DNA from: Anaerococcus mediterraneensis
Lineage (GTDB): Bacteria; Bacillota; Clostridia; Tissierellales; Peptoniphilaceae
Assembly (NCBI RefSeq): GCF_900128415.1
Contig: NZ_LT635772.1
Coordinates: 124,001-188,000 of the forward strand
Direction: 5' to 3'
DNA length: 64,000 nucleotides
The notes below the pieces were generated by a model. That model had not been told where the DNA came from, did not search any database, and saw only the letters and a list, made by a program, of their open reading frames with translations. The position numbers were made by a program, and so were the translations under genes. Of this stretch, positions 45,980 through 55,327 are shown one piece after another (the stretch's first letter is position 1; each line of letters starts with the position of its first letter).

Positions 45980-47272
45980 TTATAGTTTCATTGAATTTTG
46001 TCTTCTTCTAAGTCTGGTTATGGTTGCTTTTTCATCGATTTTTACCATGGACATGTCTATAACTGTATCTTTTGGTATATCTACAATTGCTTCTGTTTTT
46101 GGAGTTATGATTCCTATTGGTAGGAGGTCTTCTCTTAGGCATCTGTCGTGGCTGGTTAGCTTGCCAAAGACTTTGTCAGATCCTATGCCATCTAGTTTTT
46201 CTCCCTTTTTTATATCTCTTTTTGCAATGGTGACTGTATCTGCTACTTGTCCGTGGATTGGAGCTATGGTTGGCTCATTTTCCACTACCGCATTATAGAT
46301 TGTGATAGGGGCTTCTAGGCTTGTCAAATGGTAAGGCCTGTAGAGTAGATAGTTTGGACCATCACCAAAGCCTAAAAACTTCATAAGGTCTTTTACATCT
46401 TCTTTGTCGCTTGTCACGATTATAAATACACCTGGGGCCATTCCCTCAGAAAATTCTACAACTCCGTATGAATTTAGGATCCCACCCTGGCTTTTTAGTC
46501 TAAAATCATCGACTGCTGTCTCAGGGCTAGTTTTTATACCGTGGCAACCAAAAACATCTGGCAAAAATCCTAGGGCATTGCAGACTGCATTTAGCTCTAT
46601 CATGGAGTTTGTACCGTCTACAAAGCTTGTAAGCATTCTTGGTGAAAGTTTTTTGGACCTTGCTTCTTTTTCTAGGTCTTCTGACCCAGCATAATTATCT
46701 AGAGGATTGTTTTTGCCCTTGGCAGCTACTAAAACCTCAAGACCCATACCATAGGCATTGTCCACAAGCTCCATTATAGCTCCTGGCTCATCACCAAGGA
46801 TCCCTGTATAGACAACTCCAGCTTTTTTTGCCATGTCCAAAAGTACAGGTCCTACTGTCGCATCGCATTCTACATTGAAGCTTATCATATGTTTGTGGTA
46901 CTGGATGGTTTTTCTGGCAATGACTGCTCCAAAAGGAGGGTTGCCAGTACAGTCTATGACAGCATTTATTTGCAAGAGTTTATAGGCTAGTCTATAGTTT
47001 GTAGAAACTGCTATATAGCCTTTTTCTAAAACCTCATAGCCCTCATTATAATCATCTGTATAAATTATTTTATCTTCTGAAACACCTGATCCTACCAAGG
47101 CCTTAATGGCTTTTTGTGGATTCCTATCTACAACTAGTTTTACATCCATGGCATCGAGTTTGTTAAGTTGGCTGATTAGGGATGATCCCATCTTGCCGCA
47201 TCCGATTATGGCAAGTTTTATAGACTCACCCTTATCTTTCATTTCTCTTAAATTTCTATTGATTTTTAACAT
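45980..47272 (-). CDS. Homoserine-dehydrogenase-like oxidoreductase with SAF domain
   Basis: This 430-residue protein has an N-terminal Rossmann domain (LAIIGCGKMGSSLISQL, near residues 19-35) and a dehydrogenase body with the substrate segment LGDEPGAIMELVDNAYGMG, and a C-terminal SAF domain (about residues 345-430) with ITRLRRRQ at the end. It matches the predicted homoserine dehydrogenase plus SAF group, members of which oxidise hydroxyacid/tetronate substrates. Start has AAGGAG upstream. It overlaps the YhiN-like gene by 17 bases. True substrate unknown. Confidence 0.8.
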   Translation of the reverse strand: MLKINRNLREMKDKGESIKLAIIGCGKMGSSLISQLNKLDAMDVKLVVDRNPQKAIKALVGSGVSEDKIIYTDDYNEGYEVLEKGYIAVSTNYRLAYKLLQINAVIDCTGNPPFGAVIARKTIQYHKHMISFNVECDATVGPVLLDMAKKAGVVYTGILGDEPGAIMELVDNAYGMGLEVLVAAKGKNNPLDNYAGSEDLEKEARSKKLSPRMLTSFVDGTNSMIELNAVCNALGFLPDVFGCHGIKTSPETAVDDFRLKSQGGILNSYGVVEFSEGMAPGVFIIVTSDKEDVKDLMKFLGFGDGPNYLLYRPYHLTSLEAPITIYNAVVENEPTIAPIHGQVADTVTIAKRDIKKGEKLDGIGSDKVFGKLTSHDRCLREDLLPIGIITPKTEAIVDIPKDTVIDMSMVKIDEKATITRLRRRQNSMKL

Positions 47273-48467
47273 TTTTACTCCTTAAATGCTGGCATACTGC
47301 TCTTGCTGATGAGTATGCCCATTGGATATTGTACCCCCCGCAAGCCCCATCAACATCTATAACTTCGCCTATAAAATATAGGCCATCTATTATTTTTGAC
47401 TGGCAAGTCTTATTATCTATATACCTACTATCGACTCCCCCAATTGTCACTTGGGCGTTTTCTTTATCGTTGATAGCTATTAGGTCAAATTTTAAAGCCT
47501 TGATCGTTCCAACAAGTTTTTTTATTTCTTTATTAGTAAGATCACTTGCTTTTTTATCCCCAAGACCCGATCTTTTTATAATATCACCTATGAGTTTTTC
47601 ATTTAATAAACCCCTCAAAAGATCATAAAGGTCCCAATTTGGGTGGGCTTTTGCAAGCTTTTCGATGATTTCTACTAAGGTTTTAAACTCATAGGCACTC
47701 AACAAGTCTACTTCTACCCTGATTGGCTTTTTTTCAAACAAGCCATAGGAAATATCATTTGACAGGTCGAAAATTGCTGTCCCAGTTAGGCCATAGTTTT
47801 GAAAAATCACATCATCTGTTGATGATCCTATATATTTATCATCTATATATAGGCTTGCTCTTGCCCTAACTCGCACTCCCTTGGCCTTTTTTGATAGTGG
47901 ATTTTTGGCCTTATAATTTGTTATACCATAGGAAAGCCTTGTGACCTTGTGGACTTTTTTTATTATTTCAAAAATCTTGCCATCAGATCCAGATCCAGCA
48001 AGGCTAATGCCTCCTGTGGCTATGATAAGATTGTCATAAGGGATTTTTTTATCCTCGCATATGACTAGTTTCTTGTCAAAATCTATATCTAAAACCTCAG
48101 TTTCAAAGAGAAATTTTGACTTTTCTTTGGCATTCATATACAAGATATCTCTGACAGTTTTTGAGCTCAGGGTCTCTGGGTAGCACCTACCTGATTCTAA
48201 GTTTGTTGTCAAAAGCCCTCTTTTTTCAAAAAAATCTATCAAATCATAGTTGTCGTATTTTTCTATTAGGTATTTATAAAAGCCTGGATTTGATGACCTG
48301 TAAAATTCTTGCCCCATATTTAGGTTGGTGAAATTGCACCTGCCATTGCCTGTGGCCAAAAGTTTTCTACCGGCAAATTCATTTTTATCTATTATCAGAG
48401 CCTGGCCATCGTAGAGATTTGCAAAAAATAATCCACCTACGCCAGCTCCTATGACTAGACTTTTCAT
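47256..48467 (-). CDS. HI0933/YhiN-like FAD-binding protein
   Basis: This 403-residue flavoprotein begins MKSLVIGAGVGGLFFANL and has LLATGNGRCNFTN (near residue 53), the hallmark of the HI0933/YhiN (aminoacetone oxidase) family, LIIATGGISLAGSGSDGKI and the closing GEVIDVDGACGGYNIQWAYSSA motif. Function of this family is unsettled. It overlaps both neighbours (17 bases to the SAF dehydrogenase, 4 bases to murE). Confidence 0.88.
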   Translation of the reverse strand: MKSLVIGAGVGGLFFANLYDGQALIIDKNEFAGRKLLATGNGRCNFTNLNMGQEFYRSSNPGFYKYLIEKYDNYDLIDFFEKRGLLTTNLESGRCYPETLSSKTVRDILYMNAKEKSKFLFETEVLDIDFDKKLVICEDKKIPYDNLIIATGGISLAGSGSDGKIFEIIKKVHKVTRLSYGITNYKAKNPLSKKAKGVRVRARASLYIDDKYIGSSTDDVIFQNYGLTGTAIFDLSNDISYGLFEKKPIRVEVDLLSAYEFKTLVEIIEKLAKAHPNWDLYDLLRGLLNEKLIGDIIKRSGLGDKKASDLTNKEIKKLVGTIKALKFDLIAINDKENAQVTIGGVDSRYIDNKTCQSKIIDGLYFIGEVIDVDGACGGYNIQWAYSSARAVCQHLRSKNVKNQ

Positions 48468-49894
48468 AATTCTTCCAATACTTCTTTGAGGGTTTCTTTT
48501 TCACTATAAGGTGTTTTTTCATTGCCCTTTAGCTTTATAAAATCTTCTTCGCCCTTGCCCAAAAGTAGGACATAGTCCCCCTCATCAGACATTTTTATAG
48601 CTTCTTTTATGGCTTCCTTCCTATCCTTGACCATTTTGTAGGAGCCAGAAAAAGATTCTATGCCCTTTATGATATCTGCACTTATCTCTTCATAAGTTTT
48701 AAACTTTGGATCATCTGTTGTTATCACAGCAAAGGCTTGATTTTTTGCCACAATCTCGCCTACAAGTCTCCTAAAATTTTCATCCCTATCACCCTGGATA
48801 CCAAAAACTACTATTTTTTTCTTATCTCTTGGCAAGGATTTAAAAATTTCCTCATAGGCCCTTGGTGTGTGGGCAAAGTCAATTATGATATTTATGCCAA
48901 GGTCATTATCCATATATTCAAAACGAGATGCCACTCCCTTAAAATCAGAAATATTTGCACTGATTTCTTCAAGGCTTGCCCCCATCTGGTAAAGGGTAGT
49001 GATAGCTGCTAAGGAGTTATAAATTTCATAATCTGCTATGGTTTTTATAAAAAAGTCCACACCCTTTATCACAAAGCTTATGCCCTTTTCATCTTTTCTA
49101 ATATTTTCTGCCCTGATATCAGCTTGTGGACTCTGGCCAAAAGTTATAGTTTTTGGAAAAAGGTCTTTGGCCTTGGCTCCCCAAGGATCATCTATATTTG
49201 CAATAGTGTTTTCTGCTTGGTCAAAAAGAGAAAGCTTGACTGCAAAATAATTTTCCATTGTTTTGTGGTAGTCTAAATGCTCAGTTGATAAGTTATTAAA
49301 AATTCCATACTTAAAATCAATTCCCCCAAGTCTTTTTTGGGCAAGCCCATGGCTTGAAGCCTCTAGGGTCAGGTATTTTATATTTTTTTCTAAACATTTA
49401 TTTAGGATCTTATTTAGGATATTTATATCTGGGGTTGTATTTGCAGTTGGGATTATTTCCCCGTCTATATCTGCCCCATCTGTGCCGATATTAGCGCACT
49501 TACCAAAAATCCTTCCGATCAAAAATGCTATTAGCTTGCTGGTAGTGGTTTTGCCATTGGTCCCTGTGACAGCTATCAAATTCATTTTTTTTGACGGATA
49601 GTCATTTATAATATTTGAAATCCTAGCAAAAGTATCTCTAGGATTTTCTACTTTTATATAGGTGATCCCTCCTACAAAGTCAATGTCTTCAGTAAAAACC
49701 ACAGCCTTTGCCCCATTTTTTATAGCCTGGTATATATAGGCATGGCCATCAAAAATAGATCCCTTGACCGCTACAAAAATAAAGCCATCTTTGATTTCTT
49801 TTGAGTTGTTGCTGACATCTACAACATCAAAATCCTCTGCTTTTTTTATATCTATATATGGTATTTTTTCTATAATCTCACTTAATTTTATCAA
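48464..49894 (-). CDS. murE: UDP-N-acetylmuramyl-tripeptide synthetase
   Basis: This 476-residue cytoplasmic ligase adds the third residue to the peptidoglycan stem peptide. ATP site VTGTNGKTTTSK near residue 114, TLEASSHGLAQKRL near residue 180 and DFAHTPRAYEEI near residue 320 are present. The substrate loop reads TDDPKFKT; enzymes adding meso-diaminopimelate usually have DNPR there, so L-Lys or ornithine is more likely, consistent with this coccus group. It overlaps the dehydratase and YhiN-like genes by four bases each. Confidence 0.95.
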   Translation of the reverse strand: MIKLSEIIEKIPYIDIKKAEDFDVVDVSNNSKEIKDGFIFVAVKGSIFDGHAYIYQAIKNGAKAVVFTEDIDFVGGITYIKVENPRDTFARISNIINDYPSKKMNLIAVTGTNGKTTTSKLIAFLIGRIFGKCANIGTDGADIDGEIIPTANTTPDINILNKILNKCLEKNIKYLTLEASSHGLAQKRLGGIDFKYGIFNNLSTEHLDYHKTMENYFAVKLSLFDQAENTIANIDDPWGAKAKDLFPKTITFGQSPQADIRAENIRKDEKGISFVIKGVDFFIKTIADYEIYNSLAAITTLYQMGASLEEISANISDFKGVASRFEYMDNDLGINIIIDFAHTPRAYEEIFKSLPRDKKKIVVFGIQGDRDENFRRLVGEIVAKNQAFAVITTDDPKFKTYEEISADIIKGIESFSGSYKMVKDRKEAIKEAIKMSDEGDYVLLLGKGEEDFIKLKGNEKTPYSEKETLKEVLEEL

Positions 49895-51075
49895 TGTAGG
49901 ATATATCCTTTCTTTATGATAGCCTGTCTGATTTTTTCGGCATGGTCCTTGCCGTTGGTCTCTAGGGTTAGCTCGACATTTATATTTTTAAACCTAGATA
50001 CTTGTTTGAAACCATCATGCTCGATTGAGATTACATTTGCCTTGGTCTGGGCAATGAGAGTCAAAAGCTCCTGGAGTTTGCCAGGTATATTTGCAATCTC
50101 TACTTCTATCCTTGTGATCTGTCCTGATTCATAAAGTCCCTTGTTTATAAGCTGGCTTATAAAGGACATATCGATATTGCCCCCACTTACTAGACAAACT
50201 ACATTTTTGTTAAAAAAGTTTAGCTTATCAAGGGCAGCTAGGGACAAGCAACCAGAAGGCTCGGCTATTAGTTTGTGTTTTTCTATAAGTTTTATAAAGG
50301 CCATGAGGATCTCCTCGTCAGTGACTGTTATCCAGTCATCGACATAGTCCTTGCATATTTCGTAATTTAGGTCACCAACCCTGGCTACGGCTGTACCATC
50401 AGCTATGGTATCAACCCCGTTTAGAGTCACGATTTGACCTTTTTTTATTGATTCTTTCATAGACCTGGCTGAATAAGGCTCTACTCCGATTATTTTTATA
50501 AGGGGAGATATCTGTTTGATGCATTTGGCAACTCCAGATATAAGTCCGCCACCGCCAACAGGTACTATGACATAGTCAACATATTTTAAATCTTCTAATA
50601 TTTCAAGACCTATTGTGCCCTGGCCTTCTATGACATCCATATCATCAAAAGGAGGTATGAAGGTATAGCCTTTTTCTTTTGCAAGTTCTAGGGCATGTTC
50701 CTTGCAGGCATCAAAACTTTCCCCAAACAGGTCAACTTCTGCCCCGTATTTCAAAGTCCCTTGGACTTTTATCATTGGAGTATGCTCTGGCATACAGATT
50801 ATAGCCTTCATTCCTAGTTTGTTGGCAGAAAAAGCTACTCCCTGGGCGTGGTTGCCAGCACTTGCTGTGACTATGCCCTTGGCAGCTGATTGCTTATCTA
50901 GTTTTGACAATTTGTTGTAGGCTCCTCTGAGTTTAAAAGAGCCAGTTTTTTGTAAATTTTCTGGTTTTATATATACATTATTATTTGATGATTCAGAAAA
51001 AACTTCTGAAAATATAAGGTGGGTAGGATTGGCGACTTGGTCTATCCTCTCCTTGGCTTTTATAAAATCAAACAT
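49891..51075 (-). CDS. ilvA: Threonine dehydratase with ACT domain
   Basis: This 394-residue PLP enzyme deaminates threonine to 2-oxobutyrate. The PLP Lys lies in KTGSFKLRGAYNKL, and SAGNHAQGVAFSANKL and the glycine loop VPVGGGGLISG are present. The C-terminal ACT domain (about residues 325-394) is single, as in the short anaerobic form (TdcB-like), which can be allosteric. No branched-chain biosynthesis genes are nearby, so a catabolic role is plausible. It overlaps murE by four bases. Confidence 0.92.
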   Translation of the reverse strand: MFDFIKAKERIDQVANPTHLIFSEVFSESSNNNVYIKPENLQKTGSFKLRGAYNKLSKLDKQSAAKGIVTASAGNHAQGVAFSANKLGMKAIICMPEHTPMIKVQGTLKYGAEVDLFGESFDACKEHALELAKEKGYTFIPPFDDMDVIEGQGTIGLEILEDLKYVDYVIVPVGGGGLISGVAKCIKQISPLIKIIGVEPYSARSMKESIKKGQIVTLNGVDTIADGTAVARVGDLNYEICKDYVDDWITVTDEEILMAFIKLIEKHKLIAEPSGCLSLAALDKLNFFNKNVVCLVSGGNIDMSFISQLINKGLYESGQITRIEVEIANIPGKLQELLTLIAQTKANVISIEHDGFKQVSRFKNINVELTLETNGKDHAEKIRQAIIKKGYILH

Positions 51076-51220
51076 ATGGTCTCCTTAATTTTAGATTAGG
51101 CAAAATCAATGATCTTAATCATATTTTACCCCAAATATTTGCTAATATTATTATAACATGGATTTTGAATTCTTTTAACCAAAGTGTAAAATGATCAGAA
51201 GATAAAAAAGGAGTTGGCAA

Positions 51221-52159
51221 ATGAAATATTTTGACACAAAAAAAATCTACATATTTTCCCTTTTGATAGGACTGGCTAGTCTTGCAATAGGCTTTTATTA
51301 TAGGTATTCATATATAAATTTTTTAGGCTTTAATAGGCCTCTACAGCTTAGCTGTCTGATTTGCGCTGGTCTTGGTATCATTGGGGCAATTGTTGCCATA
51401 ATAGACGGGGTCAACAAACATTTTAGGGGAAATATTTTATTGCTTCTGATCCTAAACCTAGTGATGGCTATGGCAAATCCAATACTCGTAGCAATCGAAG
51501 GGTCCCTACAGCCAATAGAAAACCCATACCAAACAGCCTCACCAGAAAAAGGAATCTCGACCAAATTTAAAAGCGATTCTTCATTTATCATAGAGGGCAA
51601 GCTTTATAAATTTCCTATAAAATTAAAAGACTTTGTAGATAGCAACTTTTCCTACAGCCTTAATGAAAAAGATGACAAACTTGTAGCTACTATAAATAAA
51701 AAAGGTAAATCTTTTGAGGCAAAACCAACTTGGTTTACTGATGGAGAAAACAAAGAAGTCTACAAGGAGTTTTACCTCTTGGAGGCAATTTTTGATAAGG
51801 ATACTGATAGGGAAAAAATCGAAGATTTGCCTATAGAAAGACTAATCGCATCTGTCATAAACAACAATAGGGACTTTGAGATCAGGGGTATAATGCTTGA
51901 AGACTCTATGTATGATATAAAGGAAAGATTTAAGGAAAAAATCACAGAAGATGATGCAAACAAGGATAGGCCTATAAAATCCTACTACCTAGATACAAAT
52001 GACGGCTACCAGATAAGGCTTGATGCCCTAAATGGCAATGTCCAGTCCATAGAAATTTATAAAAAGAAAAATCACCTAGCCTTGCTAGGTGATTTTTCTT
52101 TTTATTTAGATTCTGCTAAGAATGAATCCCAATCTTTTTTGAAGCTTTCTATACCCTGA
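51221..52159 (+). CDS. Hypothetical membrane protein, three N-terminal helices
   Basis: This 312-residue protein of no recognised family has three membrane helices near residues 10-28, 40-62 and 70-90 and a soluble outside domain of about 200 residues. AAAAGGAG lies just upstream of the start. The last codons overlap the convergent transaldolase gene by 58 bases, and a strong hairpin with a T-run is buried within them, so the true stop was probably earlier (see findings). Confidence 0.75.
   Translation: MKYFDTKKIYIFSLLIGLASLAIGFYYRYSYINFLGFNRPLQLSCLICAGLGIIGAIVAIIDGVNKHFRGNILLLLILNLVMAMANPILVAIEGSLQPIENPYQTASPEKGISTKFKSDSSFIIEGKLYKFPIKLKDFVDSNFSYSLNEKDDKLVATINKKGKSFEAKPTWFTDGENKEVYKEFYLLEAIFDKDTDREKIEDLPIERLIASVINNNRDFEIRGIMLEDSMYDIKERFKEKITEDDANKDRPIKSYYLDTNDGYQIRLDALNGNVQSIEIYKKKNHLALLGDFSFYLDSAKNESQSFLKLSIP
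52069..52100. terminator. Bidirectional terminator inside the end of the membrane protein gene
   Basis: AAATCACCTAG and CTAGGTGATTT pair around CCTTG with T-runs on both sides. It serves the convergent transaldolase gene as well. Confidence 0.85.
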
Positions 52160-52755
52160 GTTGTTAGTGGGTGGGTCCACATTTTTTCAAATAGGGTTCC
52201 TGGGATTGTAGCTATGTGAGCTCCTGCTAGGGCAGAGTCTTCTAAGTGTTTATTTGTTCTGATAGATGCTGCTATGATTTCACTTTCTAGACCATAGTTA
52301 TCAAGGACAATTCTAAGATCTTCTATAAGTCTTATTCCGTCTTCTCCCATGTCATCGATCCTACCTACAAATGGTGAGATGTAGGTAGCGCCAGCTTTTG
52401 CTGCCATTAGTCCTTGGCTTACTGAAAAGATCAAGGTGCAATTTGTTTTGATACCTTCTTTAGAAAGGGTATTGATTGCCTTTAGACCGTCTTCTGTCAT
52501 TGGGATTTTGACTACTATGTTGTCAGCCCATTTTGCAATATCACGGGCTTCTTTGACCATATTTTCATAGTCATAGCTTGTAACTTCTGCTGATATTGGT
52601 CCATCTACGAAGGATGCTATTTCTGTAACGACTTCTTTAAAATCTCTGCCTTCTTTATAGATTAGGGATGGATTGGTTGTAACTCCATCGCAAAGGCCAA
52701 GATCGTTGATTCTTTTAATCTGTTCTACATTCGCTGTGTCTAAGAAAAATTTCAT
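52102..52755 (-). CDS. fsa: Transaldolase-like fructose-6-phosphate aldolase
   Basis: This 217-residue enzyme belongs to the small transaldolase/fructose-6-phosphate aldolase class; Schiff-base Lys is in [12 protein letters not shown], near residue 85. [16 protein letters not shown] and the [10 protein letters not shown] loop are standard. It joins the ascorbate cluster, where it could convert pentose-phosphate products to hexose and triose phosphates. A terminator hairpin lies only 19 bases upstream of its start codon. Confidence 0.92.
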   Translation of the reverse strand: MKFFLDTANVEQIKRINDLGLCDGVTTNPSLIYKEGRDFKEVVTEIASFVDGPISAEVTSYDYENMVKEARDIAKWADNIVVKIPMTEDGLKAINTLSKEGIKTNCTLIFSVSQGLMAAKAGATYISPFVGRIDDMGEDGIRLIEDLRIVLDNYGLESEIIAASIRTNKHLEDSALAGAHIATIPGTLFEKMWTHPLTTQGIESFKKDWDSFLAESK

Positions 52756-52773
52756 ATTTCCTCCCTTATTTCA

Positions 52774-52821
52774 TAAAAAAACAGTAAACCTTACCAGCAA
52801 GATGCCCTAAGATTTACTGTT
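52774..52821 (-). terminator. Intrinsic terminator between ulaD and the transaldolase gene
   Basis: Minus strand AACAGTAAATCTTA and TAAGGTTTACTGTT pair (one mismatch) and are followed by seven T. It lies after ulaD, ending about 19 bases before the fsa start codon. Confidence 0.8.
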
Positions 52822-52827
52822 AAGACT

Positions 52828-53466
52828 CTAGAATATTGTATCAATTTTTTCTTTAAAGTCAATTGCCGCTTGTCTTGGATCTTTATCTTTTGCTATGCCA
52901 CGTCCTGCTATGAAGGCATAAACATCGATTCCCTTGAAAAGCTCTATTGTATTTACATCAAGACCACCTGTAGCATAAACCTTAAAGCCCATGTCTATTA
53001 GCTTTTTGATTTTGTCAAGGTCTTTTTCTCCCCAAGAACCACCGCTTAAAAGTGCATCTCTTGATTGGTGGTAGACAACTTCATCTATACCTATGTCTAG
53101 CCATTCTTGGGCTTGTTCAAAAGTCCAATCTCCGTATAGCTCTACTTGGAGCCTGTCTATTTCTTTTTTGGCTGCCTCCATGGTAGGAATTGTTGCACAG
53201 CAGATAACTGTCATAATATTTGCCCCTGCATCCTTGCAGTTTTTAGCAACTGTTCCACCTGCGTCTGCACATTTTGTATCTGCCAAGATATCCTTATCTG
53301 GATATAGGGCTCTAATTGCCCTAACTGGCTCCATACCATCTTGGAGACATAAAACTGTACCTACTTCTAGTACATCTACTACATCCCCTACTAGTCTAAC
53401 TGTTTCTAGAGCTTCAGCTAGGTTTTGACTATCTAAAGCTATTTGTAATTTTGGTTTTGTCATCAT
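52828..53466 (-). CDS. ulaD: 3-keto-L-gulonate-6-phosphate decarboxylase
   Basis: This 212-residue TIM-barrel enzyme decarboxylates 3-keto-L-gulonate 6-phosphate to L-xylulose 5-phosphate. The orotidine-decarboxylase-superfamily signature DTKCAD lies near residue 63, with the phosphate-binding region ATGGLDVN and FIAGRGI near the C terminus. The neighbours are ulaE and ulaF, and the PTS genes are upstream, which supports the ascorbate assignment over the related hexulose-phosphate synthase. Confidence 0.92.
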   Translation of the reverse strand: MMTKPKLQIALDSQNLAEALETVRLVGDVVDVLEVGTVLCLQDGMEPVRAIRALYPDKDILADTKCADAGGTVAKNCKDAGANIMTVICCATIPTMEAAKKEIDRLQVELYGDWTFEQAQEWLDIGIDEVVYHQSRDALLSGGSWGEKDLDKIKKLIDMGFKVYATGGLDVNTIELFKGIDVYAFIAGRGIAKDKDPRQAAIDFKEKIDTIF

Positions 53467-53492
53467 TGTCTCTTTTCTTTTTTTATTCTTTT

Positions 53493-54323
53493 CTATTTTA
53501 GTTTCTCTCTTAAAAACTTGTGAGCATCTGTGATTATCTCTTTGTAGTTTTCCTCACCCTGGTGCCAAAACTCTCCTGTGTAGAGCTTTACTCCTTGGCT
53601 TTTTAGCTCGGCTATAGATTTTTCATATTCTGTATGGCCACCTGTACCAAAGGTCATATCCCTATAGATACCAGGATTTGTTTCTTTTATGTGGGCAGCA
53701 AATATATGGCCCTTGCCTAATTTTAGGTCTTCTGTCACATCTGTTCCGTATTTGACGGCAGCGTTTTTTAGGTTGCCTATGTCTGGATATATTCCTAGGT
53801 ATGGGCTATCAATAAGTTTTACATACTTCATAGCTTTTTCAACTGTATCCATAAATTCTGTTTCCATTGTTTCAAAAGCTAGGATTACGCCATACTTTGA
53901 TGCCATCTCTACTGCCTTGGCCAAGTTTTCTTCGAAATATTTCTTTGTTTCATCGCTAGATTTTTCATAATAAACATCATAGCCGGCCAGCTGGATTATT
54001 TTTATAGAATTTATATCTGCAAATTCTATAGCCTTTTCCATAATGTCTAGACTCTTGTTTCTAACAAATGGATCAAGAGATCCAAAAGGATATTTTCTAT
54101 GACCAGATAGGCACATGGTCCTAACTCTCATTTGCTCATCTTGTTGAGCCTTGGCTAGTTCATGGGCAAAACCATTATAGAGCCTATTTAGCTTTTCGTC
54201 GGTTTCGTCTATGCTTATCTCCAACTGGTCATAGCCAATTTCCTTGGCTAGGGCCAGTTTTTGGTTTATGGTCAGATCATTTGGTAGGGCTTTTTCATAT
54301 ATACCTAGATTAGTCTTGTCCAT
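53493..54323 (-). CDS. ulaE: L-ribulose/L-xylulose-5-phosphate 3-epimerase
   Basis: This 276-residue AP-endonuclease-2-fold TIM-barrel epimerase converts L-xylulose 5-phosphate to L-ribulose 5-phosphate. Metal-site motifs [23 protein letters not shown] and HIKETNPG are visible. It overlaps the ulaF gene by 14 bases and sits between ulaF and ulaD, as in the E. coli pathway. Confidence 0.92.
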   Translation of the reverse strand: MDKTNLGIYEKALPNDLTINQKLALAKEIGYDQLEISIDETDEKLNRLYNGFAHELAKAQQDEQMRVRTMCLSGHRKYPFGSLDPFVRNKSLDIMEKAIEFADINSIKIIQLAGYDVYYEKSSDETKKYFEENLAKAVEMASKYGVILAFETMETEFMDTVEKAMKYVKLIDSPYLGIYPDIGNLKNAAVKYGTDVTEDLKLGKGHIFAAHIKETNPGIYRDMTFGTGGHTEYEKSIAELKSQGVKLYTGEFWHQGEENYKEIITDAHKFLREKLK

Positions 54324-55002
54324 AATATGAATTTTCTCCGTGTTTTCTTAGATAATGTTTATCTAATAAATCTTGGCTCATAGAATCATGTTTGCCAAGA
54401 GATTCTAGGTGCCATCCCATAAAGGCTACTTCTTCTAGGACTACTGAATGAAATACTGAGTCTTCTGCATCGGTGCCAAAGGTAAATGGTCCATGGTTGG
54501 CTACAAGGACAGCTGGTATTTGATCAGCTTTTATATTTTTTTCTTTAAATGTTTCTATTATGACAAGGCCAGTATTTTTTTCGTATGCACCCTCTATTTC
54601 TTCCTTGGTCATATCTCTTGTTACAGGTATGGTTCCGTAGAAATAGTCACCATGGGTTGTGCCCGTTGCTTTGATGTCTAATTTGGCCTGGGCCATTATT
54701 GTTGCCCATCTGGAGTGGGTGTGGGTTATGCCAGATATTTCTGGGAAGGCCTTGTATAGCTCTATGTGAGTTGGTGTATCACTTGATGGTTTTAGCTTAC
54801 CATCTACTACATTGCCATCCATATCTACTACAACCATGTCGCTTGCCTTCATGGTATCATAAGAAACTCCTGATGGTTTTATAACTATATATTTTCTGTC
54901 TTCTGTGATTTCTGATACATTGCCCCAGGTAAATTTAACTAGGTCATATTTTGGAAGCAAGAGATTTGCTTTAAAAACTCTTTCTTTTAATTCTTCAAAC
55001 AT
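54310..55002 (-). CDS. ulaF: L-ribulose-5-phosphate 4-epimerase
   Basis: This 230-residue class II aldolase-fold enzyme converts L-ribulose 5-phosphate to D-xylulose 5-phosphate. The metal ligands include HTHSRWAT near residue 95 and [11 protein letters not shown] near residue 170. AraD and UlaF are not separable by these motifs; the context (ula genes on both sides) favours UlaF. Overlaps ulaE and follows the IIB gene. Confidence 0.92.
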   Translation of the reverse strand: MFEELKERVFKANLLLPKYDLVKFTWGNVSEITEDRKYIVIKPSGVSYDTMKASDMVVVDMDGNVVDGKLKPSSDTPTHIELYKAFPEISGITHTHSRWATIMAQAKLDIKATGTTHGDYFYGTIPVTRDMTKEEIEGAYEKNTGLVIIETFKEKNIKADQIPAVLVANHGPFTFGTDAEDSVFHSVVLEEVAFMGWHLESLGKHDSMSQDLLDKHYLRKHGENSYYGQD

Positions 55003-55012
55003 AGATGCCTAC

Positions 55013-55309
55013 TTACTTTTCTAGCAAATTGTTTTCTAGAATTCTCTCTTTGGCCTCATCCTTTGATAGGATGTTTTTCATGCCAATGATTTCTACTCCC
55101 TTAGCCTTTAGAGCATCAAAGTCTTTCATAAAGTTTATAGCGCAAAATATAACATCGGCTGTTCTACCTGTAGATTTGCCCTCTGATAGGGAGCAGTGAG
55201 ATATATCTAGTTTACCTTTATACTCTAACTCCTCAAAAGCTTGTTTTATCTTGTTCATCATCATCAAAGATGTGCCAGCTCCGTTTGCACAAGCAACGAT
55301 TATTTTCAT
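55013..55309 (-). CDS. ulaB: PTS ascorbate transporter subunit IIB
   Basis: This 98-residue cytoplasmic phosphotransfer protein has the phospho-Cys loop IVACANGAGTSLMM at its N terminus, with the phosphorylated Cys at residue 7. The length is standard for UlaB. It lies 18 bases after the IIC gene and 10 bases before ulaF. Confidence 0.93.
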   Translation of the reverse strand: MKIIVACANGAGTSLMMMNKIKQAFEELEYKGKLDISHCSLSEGKSTGRTADVIFCAINFMKDFDALKAKGVEIIGMKNILSKDEAKERILENNLLEK

Positions 55310-55327
55310 TTTTTCCTCCTAATTTGA

